Assembly (NCBI GenBank): GCA_963848675.1
Contig: CAWKEY010000030.1
Location: forward strand, 172,530-236,529
Direction: 5' to 3'
DNA: 64,000 bases
From: CAWKEY01 sp963848675
GTDB lineage: Bacteria; Pseudomonadota; Gammaproteobacteria; Methylococcales; Methylomonadaceae
Both the position numbers and the translations under genes were made by a program. Numbering within the stretch: position 1 is the stretch's first letter; each line of letters begins with the position of its first letter. The notes beneath the pieces were generated by a model that saw nothing but the letters and a program-made list of their open reading frames with translations, was not told the origin of the DNA and did no database searches. This document shows, piece after piece, positions 27,905 through 36,643 of this stretch.

Positions 27905-28660
27905 CTAACGCTGTGTGTTGTTAAGCCGTTGCATGATTTCGTTCCACAGCTCGACGTAGGCTTTTGCCGAGCGGCTGGTTTTCATAAATGCGGCTAAAGG
28001 CATGCGTTCCGTGCCCATGCGTTCGATGTCGCTGGCATACGGAATGCTTGACTGCAATAACTCTGGATAGTGTTCAGGGAGGCTTTTTATGATGTCGAGA
28101 TGCATTTTTTTCCGCCGATCAACCATCGAAAAAAATGGCAGCAGCCGGGCTTTTATTGAACCGTTGTCTTTGATAAATTTGCTGAGCTGTGCCAGGGTTC
28201 GTACTGACAATGTAGTGGGTATTACCGGCGATAACAGAATGTCTGAAGCTTCGAATACCGCCTCGGATAACAGCGAAATACTGGGCGGACAATCCAGAAA
28301 CACAAAATCATAATCATCAGCGAGCGGCTTTAACAATTTTTGCAAACGCTGCGTCGGTTTTTTCCGGGCATCCAGCACCAGATCGAGATTGCGGAACGAA
28401 AAATCGGCGGGGAGCAGATCAAGATTGACAAAATCGGTGCCCTTGATCAGTTCATCCAGCTCATGTTTGCCGGCGATCAAGTCTTTACTGCCGCCTTTAA
28501 TTTTGGCTTTAATACGAAAGTAATAACTGCTGGCAGCTTGCGGGTCGAGGTCCCACACGAGTGTGCGATAGCCGTGTTTAGCGGCCAGAAAAGCCAGGTT
28601 TACACTCGTTGAGGTTTTGCCAACGCCGCCTTTTATATTGAATACCGCAATGACTTTCAT
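27905..28660 (-). CDS. ParA-family ATPase
   Basis: The 251-residue protein has the deviant Walker A KGGVGKTST near residue 11, a Walker A' DLDPQAA and Walker B FVFLDCPPSI. There is no ParB partner beside it. Instead it lies 15 bases downstream of a CYTH-CHAD gene on the same strand, so it may position polyphosphate or another cargo rather than segregate DNA. That role is inference from position. Confidence 0.88.
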   Translation of the reverse strand: MKVIAVFNIKGGVGKTSTSVNLAFLAAKHGYRTLVWDLDPQAASSYYFRIKAKIKGGSKDLIAGKHELDELIKGTDFVNLDLLPADFSFRNLDLVLDARKKPTQRLQKLLKPLADDYDFVFLDCPPSISLLSEAVFEASDILLSPVIPTTLSVRTLAQLSKFIKDNGSIKARLLPFFSMVDRRKKMHLDIIKSLPEHYPELLQSSIPYASDIERMGTERMPLAAFMKTSRSAKAYVELWNEIMQRLNNTQR

Positions 28661-28675
28661 AGTGTTATCCGGCTT

Positions 28676-30199
28676 TTAAGCTTTGAATAGAGCCTTAAAC
28701 ATCGTTTCGATTTCCTCCTGGTCGAAGCTTTTGAAGCTTGAAGAAAATGCGGCACGGGCCTGGTTTCTGCGTTTTTCGAGACTTTGTATTAACACGCCCA
28801 TCGCCAACAGTGTTCTGGCTGGCGTACCTGGGTTCATCATTTCTTCGCTCAAGTTTTTGAGAGACTGTTCTTGAACCGCAAGGTCTTGGAAGTCACCCAA
28901 AATTTCCTGGAAGTCTTTTAAATGATTGATCAGTGGCTTAATGTGGTTTTCAGGGTACAAGTTTTGAAAAAACTCCATTAAATAACGTAATTTTTTACAG
29001 ATTTTTCGCAAGTTATGTAATTCCTCCGGCGGCGAATCATCGGTTATCTGTTTGCCGGCTTTGACCACGCGGCGAAACACTTTCCATATCCTGAGATCGG
29101 CCAATTCCTTGATTGGCAAGGTGGCATCCGCTGCCACAGGCTTGTGGATAGCCGGCGTTTTTAATAACGTCTCCCAGGCTATCAATTGGGAGATATATTC
29201 AGGCGATTTAAGCTTTTTGGCTAGGGCTTTTTGAGCGCGCTTTTTCTTCAGGCACAGCAGGTCATAGAGCGGATTCAAATCTTCCCGAAGCCCGGCGGGC
29301 AAGCTATTTTTGTAGCCCTCAAAATTCAACAGGTAAACGTCCAGATCGCGAGTTTGTGCGGTAATTTGGCCCAACCAGGCAAAAAATTCGGAAAATTGGG
29401 CGGTTTCCGCTTCCGGCAAGACATTTTTTAATTGGTTTAAGCCGGCGCGGGTTCGGCGTACGGCCACCCTGAAATCATGCAGGAACTCGCTGTCGATATC
29501 AGCCAGGGTGCCTTGTTCATTGGTTTTGATAGTTTTGAGCAAATGGCTGTAGATGTATTTAACAGCCACATCGGCGCGCATTTCCGGAGCCAGGTTGATA
29601 GTTAATTTGGACGAATAATCCTTGGGCCGGCGGCCCTGAATTTTCAGAGCCGCATCAAGCACTGGTTCTCGGGCTTCGATGAGATCTAACCGGGCCAGTT
29701 CTTTGCTGATTTTCGCGACAATCTTGTCATAGCCCTTAACCGGTTCCAGAAAGACGCGGGACGCAACCAGATCATAGGCTTCAAGCACCAGGCGTAAAAT
29801 TGTTTTTTCGTCTTTGTTAACAATGCTGAGTCTATAAAGTGTGTATTCCAGCGTAGTGACCGGTAATAGTGCGCGCATTTCCAGTAACGGCGAAACGCGC
29901 TTACGGATTTTGACATCCTTGAATCCGTCGGCAAAATGTGGAACTGCATCCGTGTTGACGGCGGCCAGCACCTGTTCAGGATTGAAACTTTTTAGTAGTA
30001 GTCTGGACTCGGTTTTCGATTGATTGAGTTCGCAGAGCAGGTTACCCCGGTATAAACGCCAATCGAAACTGTCGTAAAAGGTTTTTAGCGAATAACTTTG
30101 CGAAATGGGCCGCACATCCACGATTGCCGTTAATTTTTTAATAAATTTTTCAGCTGATAAGTGGCTGGGGAGTTCAAATTGAATGGATGTGTCTGCCAT
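28676..30199 (-). CDS. CYTH-CHAD domain protein
   Basis: The 507-residue protein has an N-terminal CYTH/triphosphate-tunnel-like domain (about 1-190; IQFELPSHLSAEKF, DSFDWRLYRGNLLCEL). The CHAD domain (about 215-500) shows the conserved helical histidine and lysine pairs: LHDFRVAVRRTRAG, LGQITAQTRDLDVYL, LHNLRKICKKLRYLMEF. CHAD domains bind polyphosphate granules. The start codon follows GGGGA-rich sequence. Together with the ParA-like ATPase downstream it suggests a polyphosphate-related unit. Confidence 0.88.
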   Translation of the reverse strand: MADTSIQFELPSHLSAEKFIKKLTAIVDVRPISQSYSLKTFYDSFDWRLYRGNLLCELNQSKTESRLLLKSFNPEQVLAAVNTDAVPHFADGFKDVKIRKRVSPLLEMRALLPVTTLEYTLYRLSIVNKDEKTILRLVLEAYDLVASRVFLEPVKGYDKIVAKISKELARLDLIEAREPVLDAALKIQGRRPKDYSSKLTINLAPEMRADVAVKYIYSHLLKTIKTNEQGTLADIDSEFLHDFRVAVRRTRAGLNQLKNVLPEAETAQFSEFFAWLGQITAQTRDLDVYLLNFEGYKNSLPAGLREDLNPLYDLLCLKKKRAQKALAKKLKSPEYISQLIAWETLLKTPAIHKPVAADATLPIKELADLRIWKVFRRVVKAGKQITDDSPPEELHNLRKICKKLRYLMEFFQNLYPENHIKPLINHLKDFQEILGDFQDLAVQEQSLKNLSEEMMNPGTPARTLLAMGVLIQSLEKRRNQARAAFSSSFKSFDQEEIETMFKALFKA

Positions 30200-30458
30200 G
30201 ATGGGGGACGCCGATGTTAGGCGGGCTATAAATTAGCTGGGATGATAACACGCCAATATTAAAACTCGGTGACAGATTATCAACCTTGCCAGAGCGGGGA
30301 ACAAGCGGTTTTGGCAAGCATGTAGCATTGACAAGCGAGAGCTAAAGCAGCAAGTTCCGATTTGGATTTTTTAAGCGCGTAATTATTGCTGGTCAAAATT
30401 AAGCTGCCACCGCCAGGTTTGGTATCATGGCCATTTCTAACATTAATCCGAAAGCAAG

Positions 30459-30935
30459 ATGCAGAATTCCTTTGAGCGTGAATTGTTAAAGTCTGATCTT
30501 TTCCTGCCCTGGGTCATTGTAGGCCTCATGCTGGTCACCTTGATGGCGGCTGTTGTGGTCTGTCAGAGCATGGGCGCGCAAATCCAGCACAGCCTGGCGG
30601 AAGATGAGCGGGAATTGATCAGGACGGTGTTATATATCATTGCTATTGTTACCTTTCCGATGACCAACCTGATCCGCTATATTCAGTTACGGCTGAATCA
30701 GACCATGCCCGGCAGTAAACCCGCGAAAAGCCGTTATCTGCTAACGGTCATTGTGTCACAATCCCTGGTTGAAAGTGTCGGCCTGTTTGGCCTGGTGATG
30801 TTTGTGCTGGGTGATGACTTCAACACCTTGTATATCTTCACCGGCCTGTCGGCGCTGGGACTGTATTTATACCGCCCCAAACAAGCTGAATACGCTGAAA
30901 TTGTTGCAGCTATTGCATCGCAGCAACAGGATTGA
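30459..30935 (+). CDS. Conserved-looking membrane protein, unknown
   Basis: The 158-residue protein has four hydrophobic segments (about 16-36, 54-72, 92-112, 118-135) separated by short polar loops, with an RYIQLRLNQT amphipathic loop in the middle. No catalytic motif or named family is recognised. It is divergent from the CHAD gene and stands alone. Confidence 0.65.
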   Translation: MQNSFERELLKSDLFLPWVIVGLMLVTLMAAVVVCQSMGAQIQHSLAEDERELIRTVLYIIAIVTFPMTNLIRYIQLRLNQTMPGSKPAKSRYLLTVIVSQSLVESVGLFGLVMFVLGDDFNTLYIFTGLSALGLYLYRPKQAEYAEIVAAIASQQQD

Positions 30936-31100
30936 GTCGCGCTGGACTGTGGCGTTACTGGACGCAGCAAATTTTCCGGGTTCAATACGCGGGGTACTGT
31001 TTATCCAGCTGTTTTGCGTGCCAGAAAGACGGGGTGTTGCGCTTGATGTGCATCACTTCAATGCATACGGTTGAGTGTGCCTATGATACTGATCATAACA

Positions 31101-31135
31101 AAGCGCCAGACTTGATCGTTCAAAGTCTGACGCTT
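31101..31135 (-). terminator. Terminator hairpin downstream of the TraT-like gene
   Basis: AAGCG-x-CAGACTT pairs with AAGTCTG-x-CGCTT (one mismatch), with a short T-rich tail when read on the minus strand. Confidence 0.65.
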
Positions 31136-31147
31136 CTCTGCAAGTGT

Positions 31148-31912
31148 TTAGAACAAACCGGAAATCGATCGAACCAAACCGCTGGTTAACTGCGGCGCCG
31201 CTTCCTCGTATTCCAGGTTGACTTTGTTGGCGGTGCTAACTACGCGCGTGCGGTATTTTTTTCTGTCGCTCACTTCCGAGGAAGATTGTCTGCGCGAGCC
31301 GCCTATACCTTGTTTGGCATCTTGTTGACTATCTTGACGCACCACGACGCCTTGTTTGGCTTTTTCAGCGATTTCAATATCGGTGACGACCATATAGGTC
31401 ACATCTTTAACGGCTGCATCGGCAACTACTTCAGCAATGCCAAATGCTGCCGCGCCAGCCAAGCCACCGATACCCGCTCCACTCCATCCGCCCAGGGCTC
31501 CCCCCGTTGCGGCACCTATGGCTGCACCGGTAAGCGCACCGCCATAGCCGCCGCCCAATGCGGTTTCTGCCGCAGTGGGGCTGGCCTTGCCAACGCTCAG
31601 CACGCTGGCTCGAAGCCAGTAATGCGCGTTATCCGGATCATTGGAAATGATGTAGCCTCTCGACTGTAATGCATTTCTGATGGGATTTAGAATGTCAAAA
31701 TTGTCTTTGTCAGAAGTGTTTCTGATTTCAAGATAAATAACTCTTTTATTCGGCCCGACGGGATCCAGAAAAATGGTGTCGCTCATTTTTGTCTGAACAT
31801 CCAGATCTTTTTTAGCAATAGAGGTATGTACCGCTGCACAGCCGCTCAACAGCATCAAAGATAAAGTGACTCCTGCCAGAATCAATCGTTTTTCCATCGT
31901 GTTGTTAGCCAT
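31148..31912 (-). CDS. traT: TraT-like complement-resistance lipoprotein
   Basis: AGGAG precedes the ATG. The signal peptide ends in a lipobox (LLSGCAA). The 254-residue protein has the TraT layout: AVHTSIAKKDLDVQTKMSDTIFLDPV, the long Gly/Ala-rich central hydrophobic stretch (about 118-165) and VKDVTYMVVTDIEIAEK. TraT is an outer-membrane lipoprotein of F-type plasmids that causes surface exclusion and serum resistance. Here no other tra gene is present; chromosomal homologues occur in environmental bacteria. Confidence 0.85.
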   Translation of the reverse strand: MANNTMEKRLILAGVTLSLMLLSGCAAVHTSIAKKDLDVQTKMSDTIFLDPVGPNKRVIYLEIRNTSDKDNFDILNPIRNALQSRGYIISNDPDNAHYWLRASVLSVGKASPTAAETALGGGYGGALTGAAIGAATGGALGGWSGAGIGGLAGAAAFGIAEVVADAAVKDVTYMVVTDIEIAEKAKQGVVVRQDSQQDAKQGIGGSRRQSSSEVSDRKKYRTRVVSTANKVNLEYEEAAPQLTSGLVRSISGLF

Positions 31913-32052
31913 TTTTTTCTCCTGATTGTGTCTACAGAATCACTCTGAGATAAGATAAATAAAGCATAAATTAAATTAGTTTATGAGCGGGACTTCTTAC
32001 ATGACTTTCTAAAGCATAGAGCATTGCTCCGGCAAATCCACTGATGACTTGT

Positions 32053-32391
32053 TCAGTATGGCCAGTAACGTCCGTAATACCGGTGGTAATAGCTGCAATC
32101 GCGATAATCATTCCAGGAATAACGCCGTAAATCACCACAGGTATAGCCACTTCTCCAGTATTTGCTGGGCGTTGATTTGGGCGGCAAGCCTCTTTCCGTC
32201 GCGTCTTTGATATAGGCTTCCAGGTTGGCTTCTGTTTCGACACTGAAAGGTTTGGAAAGCACTTCTTCGTTTAGGCGATTTTGTATTTCGGCTGGGCTTT
32301 CGGCGTTGGCAGCACCTGCCCAGGCAAGGCTAATCAAGGTTCCGCAGATGAATATGACTCTGTAAATAAACCGGCTACATGAACTTTTCAT
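32053..32391 (-). CDS. Small secreted Tyr/Arg-rich protein
   Basis: The start MKSSCSRF follows an AGGAG element nine bases upstream. A signal peptide (VIFICGTLISLAWAGAANA) leads to a mature protein of about 85 residues: an acidic helix (NRLNEEVLSKPFSVETEANLEAYIKDA) and a C-terminal WRSGYTCGDLRRYSWNDYRDC segment ending in RYYGRYWPY. Two Cys could form a disulfide. Function is unknown. Confidence 0.65.
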   Translation of the reverse strand: MKSSCSRFIYRVIFICGTLISLAWAGAANAESPAEIQNRLNEEVLSKPFSVETEANLEAYIKDATERGLPPKSTPSKYWRSGYTCGDLRRYSWNDYRDCSYYHRYYGRYWPY

Positions 32392-32583
32392 TGGTCCAGC
32401 TCCTGATATCAAGTATGTAAATGAAACTTTAGTCAGATAGTAGTTAACTGACTTATTTTTTAGCCTACGGGCTCAGGCGATTGTAGCCGACATTTTTTCC
32501 TAGTCAACTAGCGCTCCTGATACGCCGGGCATCGGCCCATGTTAGGGATCCAGAACTGTGCGGCCACGATCAACCTAAAAAAA

Positions 32584-33085
32584 TCAGTCTACTAAAAGAG
32601 CTTGCGCCTGTTCCAGCATTGAGGCAGACATCTCAAAGGCGACATACCGGCGGGCGATTCGGGCGAGAAAAATAACCGAATACGGTGAGTGCTCCTGGTT
32701 GCTGTTGACTTTGATATGCCGTTCAATAGCAGCGCCTTTTAAACAAATCCCAGTGAGCCCAAGCACTTGGGTTTTCGAGTGGCTTTGGCGTACAGCGATT
32801 TTGCCGCCAGCCAAGCGTCCGGCCGGTCGGCCCAGGCAATGAAATCCCGGTTTCGAATGCGTCCGAGATGCTGATGCTGATCCGCCGTCAGGGGCGACCA
32901 GTCGATAAGGATTAACGGCATGGGCAGGGACTGCAACAACCAATGGGTCATAGCACCGTATAGCGCCATGCGTTCGGTGTTGAGATGGCGATTCCCGGCT
33001 AAGCGATCCATCCGTTTGATTTTATGTTTGATATAGACAGGTCCGGAAAGCGCCAGCCCGAGCGCCGTGGGGAGTTTTTTTTCAA
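32584..33085 (-). pseudogene. Degraded IS4-type transposase
   Basis: A frame reading KLPTALGLALSGP then YIKHKIKRMDRLAGNRHL and LYGAMTHWLLQSLPMPLILIDWSP matches the N-terminal region of IS4-type transposases, with the DWS catalytic Asp. The frame is then broken: the following protein-like stretch (AVERHIKVNSN-type region with SIYSVIF) is in another frame. The C-terminal catalytic Glu region and terminal inverted repeats are missing. Confidence 0.6.
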
Positions 33086-33448
33086 TAAGTTACTTGATTA
33101 CCTATCAAACTCAGCCAAGATACAGCACCATTAGCCGCCTATAAAATCAATCGGTTACGAGAACGGGCATGTGTGGCAATTCTTGCAAAGGCAACAATCC
33201 ACCTCACTTTTTAAACCTCATTATTGCTGTACCCCGTGTTTGTTAGGGTAACAGCCTGCAGTTGGGCTGAGCAATGACTGAATATCATGGGTAATCAGGA
33301 AATTCAATGAGACTTTTGTGTCGTTTGTTTAAACGCCCCATTGCTGACATAATAAACCGCCCAATATAGGATGGGCTGACGAAGGAAGCACATCGTTCGC
33401 GATTGATGCGCTTCGTTCCTCAGCACATGTATGGACTTCCTATTTCTT
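33086..33448. other. Intergenic stretch with a palindromic remnant
   Basis: No gene is supported. The only structure is the imperfect palindromic element at 33366-33428. Confidence 0.4.
33366..33428. repeat. Imperfect palindromic repeat (GGATGGGCTGA family)
   Basis: GATGGGCTGACGAAGGAAGC at the left pairs imperfectly with GCTTCGTTCCTCAGC at the right. The left arm shares ATAGGATGGGCTGA with the element between nifH and nifD. Confidence 0.55.
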
Positions 33449-33667
33449 TTAAACTCTCAACAACGCCTTAGCCATTTTTTCAGAAAGTTGTTCTTTGACA
33501 AATTGCGGTTCGTTAGGTGGATAAAGTTCTACTTCATCCAGTTCAAAGTTATATTCTTTCCCCAATGCGATCAGTTCTCTGATTTTTTGTACAGTTAACA
33601 GTTTTTCTTTCAATATAGGATCTGTTTTTGCGTGTTCAGAGAATGCTTTTATTTGTGCAATTGACAT
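33449..33667 (-). CDS. Nif11 family protein
   Basis: The 72-residue protein starts MSIAQIKAFSEHAKTDPILKEKL, the characteristic N-terminus of the Nif11 domain, followed by an ALGKEYNFELDEVEL segment. The domain occurs both as a small protein in nitrogen-fixation clusters and as the leader of nitrile-hydratase-like RiPPs. No modification enzyme or GG-type leader cleavage site is nearby, so this is the nif type. It is the last gene of the nif accessory run. Confidence 0.8.
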   Translation of the reverse strand: MSIAQIKAFSEHAKTDPILKEKLLTVQKIRELIALGKEYNFELDEVELYPPNEPQFVKEQLSEKMAKALLRV

Positions 33668-33739
33668 AGTGTTTACTCCTATTGATGATAATGAATGCTT
33701 TGCCTTGTAAAGCAGTTGATGAAAATTATGGTGTGATTT

Positions 33740-34702
33740 CTACACACTATATGGCGTGTTAATCCAGTCTTTAAGTACCGCGACATCGCGTTCCGGTAAA
33801 TAAGAAAAATCTCCGCTAATATCTTTAAACGCTGCTATACCGCTATGCGTAGAAACCAGTTTGCCTTTCACCATATAAAAGAACCAGGCAAAGGGATAGC
33901 CTGCCTGCCGGTCAAAACGGGTTAACAGGTTATGCAGTGAAACGCCTTTTTTGCCGCTAATATTTTCCAGTTGCGGCATGTTTTTCTGCTGGGTATTGAT
34001 AATTTCAACGTTAATTATTTGTTCCCCGAAGCGTCCGGTATGCCGGAAAGGCCGCACAATCCAGTCATCTGACAGTATGGCTTTTTGCAGGGCGCTGCTC
34101 CTGTTCCAGTCCTCCATAAAACGGTGTACCGGATGTTCTTCAATATGGTATTTATTGATTTCATCCATGAAAATCGCCACGTCAGTTTTACGCCGATAAG
34201 AATAACGTGCCGCTCCAATGCAGAATGTTTCTATGCATTCCGGCTCCAATGGATCAATAAATTCTTCTAAATCTTCCGGCGGATTGTGTTCATCTACCAG
34301 AAGCCGATCGGACATTTCATGGATTTTATCAATGTCGATCTGTATAAATTGTTCTGCTTTACGGCCCGTTTGAATAACAAAATGCAGGGTGTTGCCGGTT
34401 TGCCGCGTGGCAATCAGCTTTTTTTCCCGTGCATGATCAATCAGGGTTTGCAGGTTTTTACCGCATTCAATAAAGGTTCGCTCGGTCCATTCAACCAAAT
34501 CATTGGCGATGCGGTTGCCGGCCATATCAACAATGCCGCCCAAGCGATACCATTCTTCAGCGGTTTTGGCTAAACGAATGGGATAAGCCGGGTTGAGCTC
34601 CTGCAGCTTTGATAATAAAGCGTCGTCATCCAGGTCAGGCAGGGTGTGCCTACAGATTTTTGCAAGTTGTTGCCCATCCAGTTGAAAAGGTTGATCAGCC
34701 AT
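33740..34702 (-). CDS. Nif-cluster protein of unknown function (320 residues)
   Basis: No known domain is recognised. The protein is soluble and mostly charged, with a likely helical N-terminal 110 residues (ICRHTLPDLDDDALLSKLQELNPAYPI), an acidic middle (DEHNPPEDLEEFIDPLEPE), and a C-terminal half with KKGVSLHNLLTRFDRQAGYPFAWFFYMVKGK. It begins two bases after the stop of the Fe-S LRV gene, so the two are co-translated. Position suggests a nitrogenase accessory role. Confidence 0.75.
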   Translation of the reverse strand: MADQPFQLDGQQLAKICRHTLPDLDDDALLSKLQELNPAYPIRLAKTAEEWYRLGGIVDMAGNRIANDLVEWTERTFIECGKNLQTLIDHAREKKLIATRQTGNTLHFVIQTGRKAEQFIQIDIDKIHEMSDRLLVDEHNPPEDLEEFIDPLEPECIETFCIGAARYSYRRKTDVAIFMDEINKYHIEEHPVHRFMEDWNRSSALQKAILSDDWIVRPFRHTGRFGEQIINVEIINTQQKNMPQLENISGKKGVSLHNLLTRFDRQAGYPFAWFFYMVKGKLVSTHSGIAAFKDISGDFSYLPERDVAVLKDWINTPYSV

Positions 34703-34704
34703 AG

Positions 34705-35490
34705 TTATGCTTCCGGTTTCTGGTTGCCATTTTCCCCATGTCCCCCATGGGAATGGATAGTTAATCGTTCCTGCACTGCGGCTCTTACATCAGGCTCGGG
34801 ATCATCAAGCAGACCGGCCAATGCCTCGGGTGCAACGCGCTGAACAGCGGTATAGCGCACCACCCAGTCGGGGTCATTTAATAGCGTAACGGCATCGGCC
34901 GGACTCATGCGTTCAGCGATGATACGTCTGACTTCAGGTGCATTGTCATGAGCCATTAAACCCAGGCTGACTTTTGGCAACCGTTCAGCAACCACTTTTC
35001 TGACTTGTAAATCTTTATCGCGAATAAGACGGAACAAGCGTCCGGCGGGTAGTCGCCTGGCAACGGTTAATCTAACTATGTAGTCCGGGTCATTAGCCAG
35101 CTTTTCCAATGCTTCAGGGGCAATGCGATCTGCGACGGTCATGCGCACTTCCCGGTCAGGATCATCAATCAGTTGATTGAGCAGCGTTTGCGGCAGGCGA
35201 TAGGCAACAGCACGTCTAACCACTTCATCTTCATCATGAATCAGCTTAGTCAACGCCTTTTGTGGTGCATAACGGACGGCTATAGCGCGTCTTTCCCAAA
35301 AGGGATCGTGCAGATAGTGCTCGGCATAAACAGGATTGACGCGAAAGAAGCGGTCAATCTGCCGGCCGCTTTCAACGAATATACAGGTATCTCCAGGCAT
35401 ACAGCGACCCATCAGCAGAGTTTTGCCGCGAAAAGGGCAACAACTGCAATCAGCAACCGGAACGCTAACAGGGTTTTCACGGCCAGACAT
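34705..35490 (-). CDS. 4Fe-4S leucine-rich-repeat-variant (LRV) protein
   Basis: The 261-residue protein has an N-terminal Cys cluster (DCSCCPF near 14-20, then GRCMPGDTC) that can hold a [4Fe-4S] cluster. At least six repeats of about 24 residues follow (DPDREVRMTVADRIAPEALEKL type). This is the architecture of the Azotobacter vinelandii LRV protein from the nif region, whose structure shows alternating alpha and 3-10 helices. Its job is unknown. The C-terminus is His/Gly-rich. Confidence 0.88.
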   Translation of the reverse strand: MSGRENPVSVPVADCSCCPFRGKTLLMGRCMPGDTCIFVESGRQIDRFFRVNPVYAEHYLHDPFWERRAIAVRYAPQKALTKLIHDEDEVVRRAVAYRLPQTLLNQLIDDPDREVRMTVADRIAPEALEKLANDPDYIVRLTVARRLPAGRLFRLIRDKDLQVRKVVAERLPKVSLGLMAHDNAPEVRRIIAERMSPADAVTLLNDPDWVVRYTAVQRVAPEALAGLLDDPEPDVRAAVQERLTIHSHGGHGENGNQKPEA

Positions 35491-35519
35491 GTGAAGTTCC
35501 GTTTAGGGATGGGAATGAA

Positions 35520-35649
35520 ATAACATGGACATTTTGACGCGGGATTTTAATTCGTATGCAAGGCGTATCAACAGGCGCATAGCAAGCTATGTAACTGTTG
35601 ATACAACGCAGAAGACGGATAAAAAGACCAGTCAAAGTGTTCATGTTAT
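35520..35649. repeat. 130-bp imperfect inverted-repeat element inside the nif run
   Basis: The outer arms ATAACATGGACATTTTGAC (35520-35538) and its near complement at 35631-35649 (two mismatches) enclose a second stem (GCGTATCAACAG / CTGTTGATAC-AACGC) and an inner CATAGC-AA-GCTATG hairpin. The whole could form one long hairpin or cruciform and resembles a MITE or a large palindromic repeat. Confidence 0.75.
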
Positions 35650-35663
35650 AAAATTACCATTCC

Positions 35664-35930
35664 TTAGTCAGGGATGATTTCTGCAACGACAATACCCGTT
35701 GCAACTTCATAATCAGTGGTCAAGCACAAACAGTGTTCACGGCCATCGATTAAATAAAGATTGAAGTCTTTATGCTCACTGACGGGCGTATTATTGGGCA
35801 GATCATCATCCATACAGTAAGTGAAATGGAGTCGCTGAAATTCTTGTCTTAGCGCTAAAACCGTGGTTTCATCAACGCCCAATGCCTCGATTTTTGCCGC
35901 TATGGCGTTGACCTGCTCGGTGGTAATCAT
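35664..35930 (-). CDS. Small nif-associated protein (88 residues)
   Basis: The start overlaps the stop of the NifX-type gene by four bases. The product reads MITTEQVNAIAAKIEALGVDE, then RLHFTYCMDDDLPNNTPV and DFNLYLIDGREHCLCLTTDYEVATGIVVAEI. It resembles small proteins that follow nifY/nifX-like genes in gammaproteobacterial nif operons; the family name is uncertain. It has no metal motif beyond scattered Cys. Confidence 0.75.
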   Translation of the reverse strand: MITTEQVNAIAAKIEALGVDETTVLALRQEFQRLHFTYCMDDDLPNNTPVSEHKDFNLYLIDGREHCLCLTTDYEVATGIVVAEIIPD

Positions 35931-36427
35931 CCCGTTGCGTCTCGTTCAAATTTAAACCGGTCGCTTGCTTCAACACCCATGGCTTTAGCCAGCCAAGGGG
36001 GCGGAGCATAGGCAATCACGCTTTGCAGTTGACCCAGCACAACAGCAATCGTATCAATTGCAGCGAGTTTAATGGGATGTATCCCTAACTTAACAATTTT
36101 TGCCGCCGCAGGGCCGCCCACTGAGGCTATATAAACTACCTGGCAATCCTGAATAAGTTCTGCCCTATATAGGTTCTTATCATCCACTTCCAGACGTTCA
36201 GGGATGGTTGTGTCGCGAATGTCGATTAAACGGACTTCATCGGCTGATATCTGAAAAATCATGAATTGACTGCAAGAACCGAAATGACCGTCAACGTTAA
36301 TGCCATCATTACTGGCACAGGCAATGCGAACAGAGCCGGGCATATCGCCATCGGTATAGGCTTCGGTCTCCCATGCAGGCGTCTGAACAGGTAGGTCAGA
36401 TTTAAGAATGCTTAAGGCATGCGTCAA
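35927..36427 (-). CDS. nifY: NifX/NafY-type cofactor-binding domain (C-terminal part of a split NifY)
   Basis: The frame begins at a TTG overlapping the stop of the upstream small frame. Residues about 32-140 form the NifX/NifB-C fold: VRIACASNDGINVDGHFGSCSQF with the His of the FeMo-co site, LIDIRDT, and SVGGPAAAKIVKLGIHPIKL. The C-terminus APPPWLAKAMG is shared with NafY/NifY. The stretch before the TTG is open in this frame for about 40 bases, reading IADEFSEVDDALL, which looks like a continuation of the N-terminal NifY domain. The natural protein was probably one chain. Confidence 0.8.
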   Translation of the reverse strand: MTHALSILKSDLPVQTPAWETEAYTDGDMPGSVRIACASNDGINVDGHFGSCSQFMIFQISADEVRLIDIRDTTIPERLEVDDKNLYRAELIQDCQVVYIASVGGPAAAKIVKLGIHPIKLAAIDTIAVVLGQLQSVIAYAPPPWLAKAMGVEASDRFKFERDATG

Positions 36428-36639
36428 TAAGGCATCATCAACTTCAGAAAACTCATCCGCGATTGCGCGGTTTTAAGTGTTTTCAGGTTAATGCGTGCAA
36501 TTTTTTCTTCGGTGATGGGAAGATCGATGCAGTCAGTCAACACTGAAAGCAAGCGTTTGGCATCAGTATCGGGCAAAGCACGAGCCGCCAGCCCGATACG
36601 TAAAGCCAGTTCTCGTGAGAGCTTGGCCTGGCTGTTCAT
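36424..36639 (-). CDS. nifY: N-terminal helical domain of NifY/NafY, separated by a frameshift
   Basis: The 71-residue product LSRELALRIGLAARALPD, then AKRLLSVLTDCIDLPITEEKIARINLKTLKTA matches the N-terminal apo-dinitrogenase-binding domain of NafY/NifY, which in Azotobacter is fused to the NifX-like domain. The last residues QSRMSFLKLMMPY look out of frame. A one-base insertion or two-base deletion between about 36447 and 36466 would join it to the downstream frame. It may be a real split or an error. Confidence 0.75.
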   Translation of the reverse strand: MNSQAKLSRELALRIGLAARALPDTDAKRLLSVLTDCIDLPITEEKIARINLKTLKTAQSRMSFLKLMMPY

Positions 36640-36643
36640 CTGT

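Noticed and set aside
31971..32243. Minus-strand frame of 90 codons over the small secreted protein
   Set aside because: The overlapping frame has a signal peptide and a better ribosome binding site; this one lacks both.
33449..33667. Nif11 protein as a RiPP precursor
   Set aside because: There is no double-glycine cleavage site, core peptide or modification enzyme nearby, and its neighbours are nif genes.
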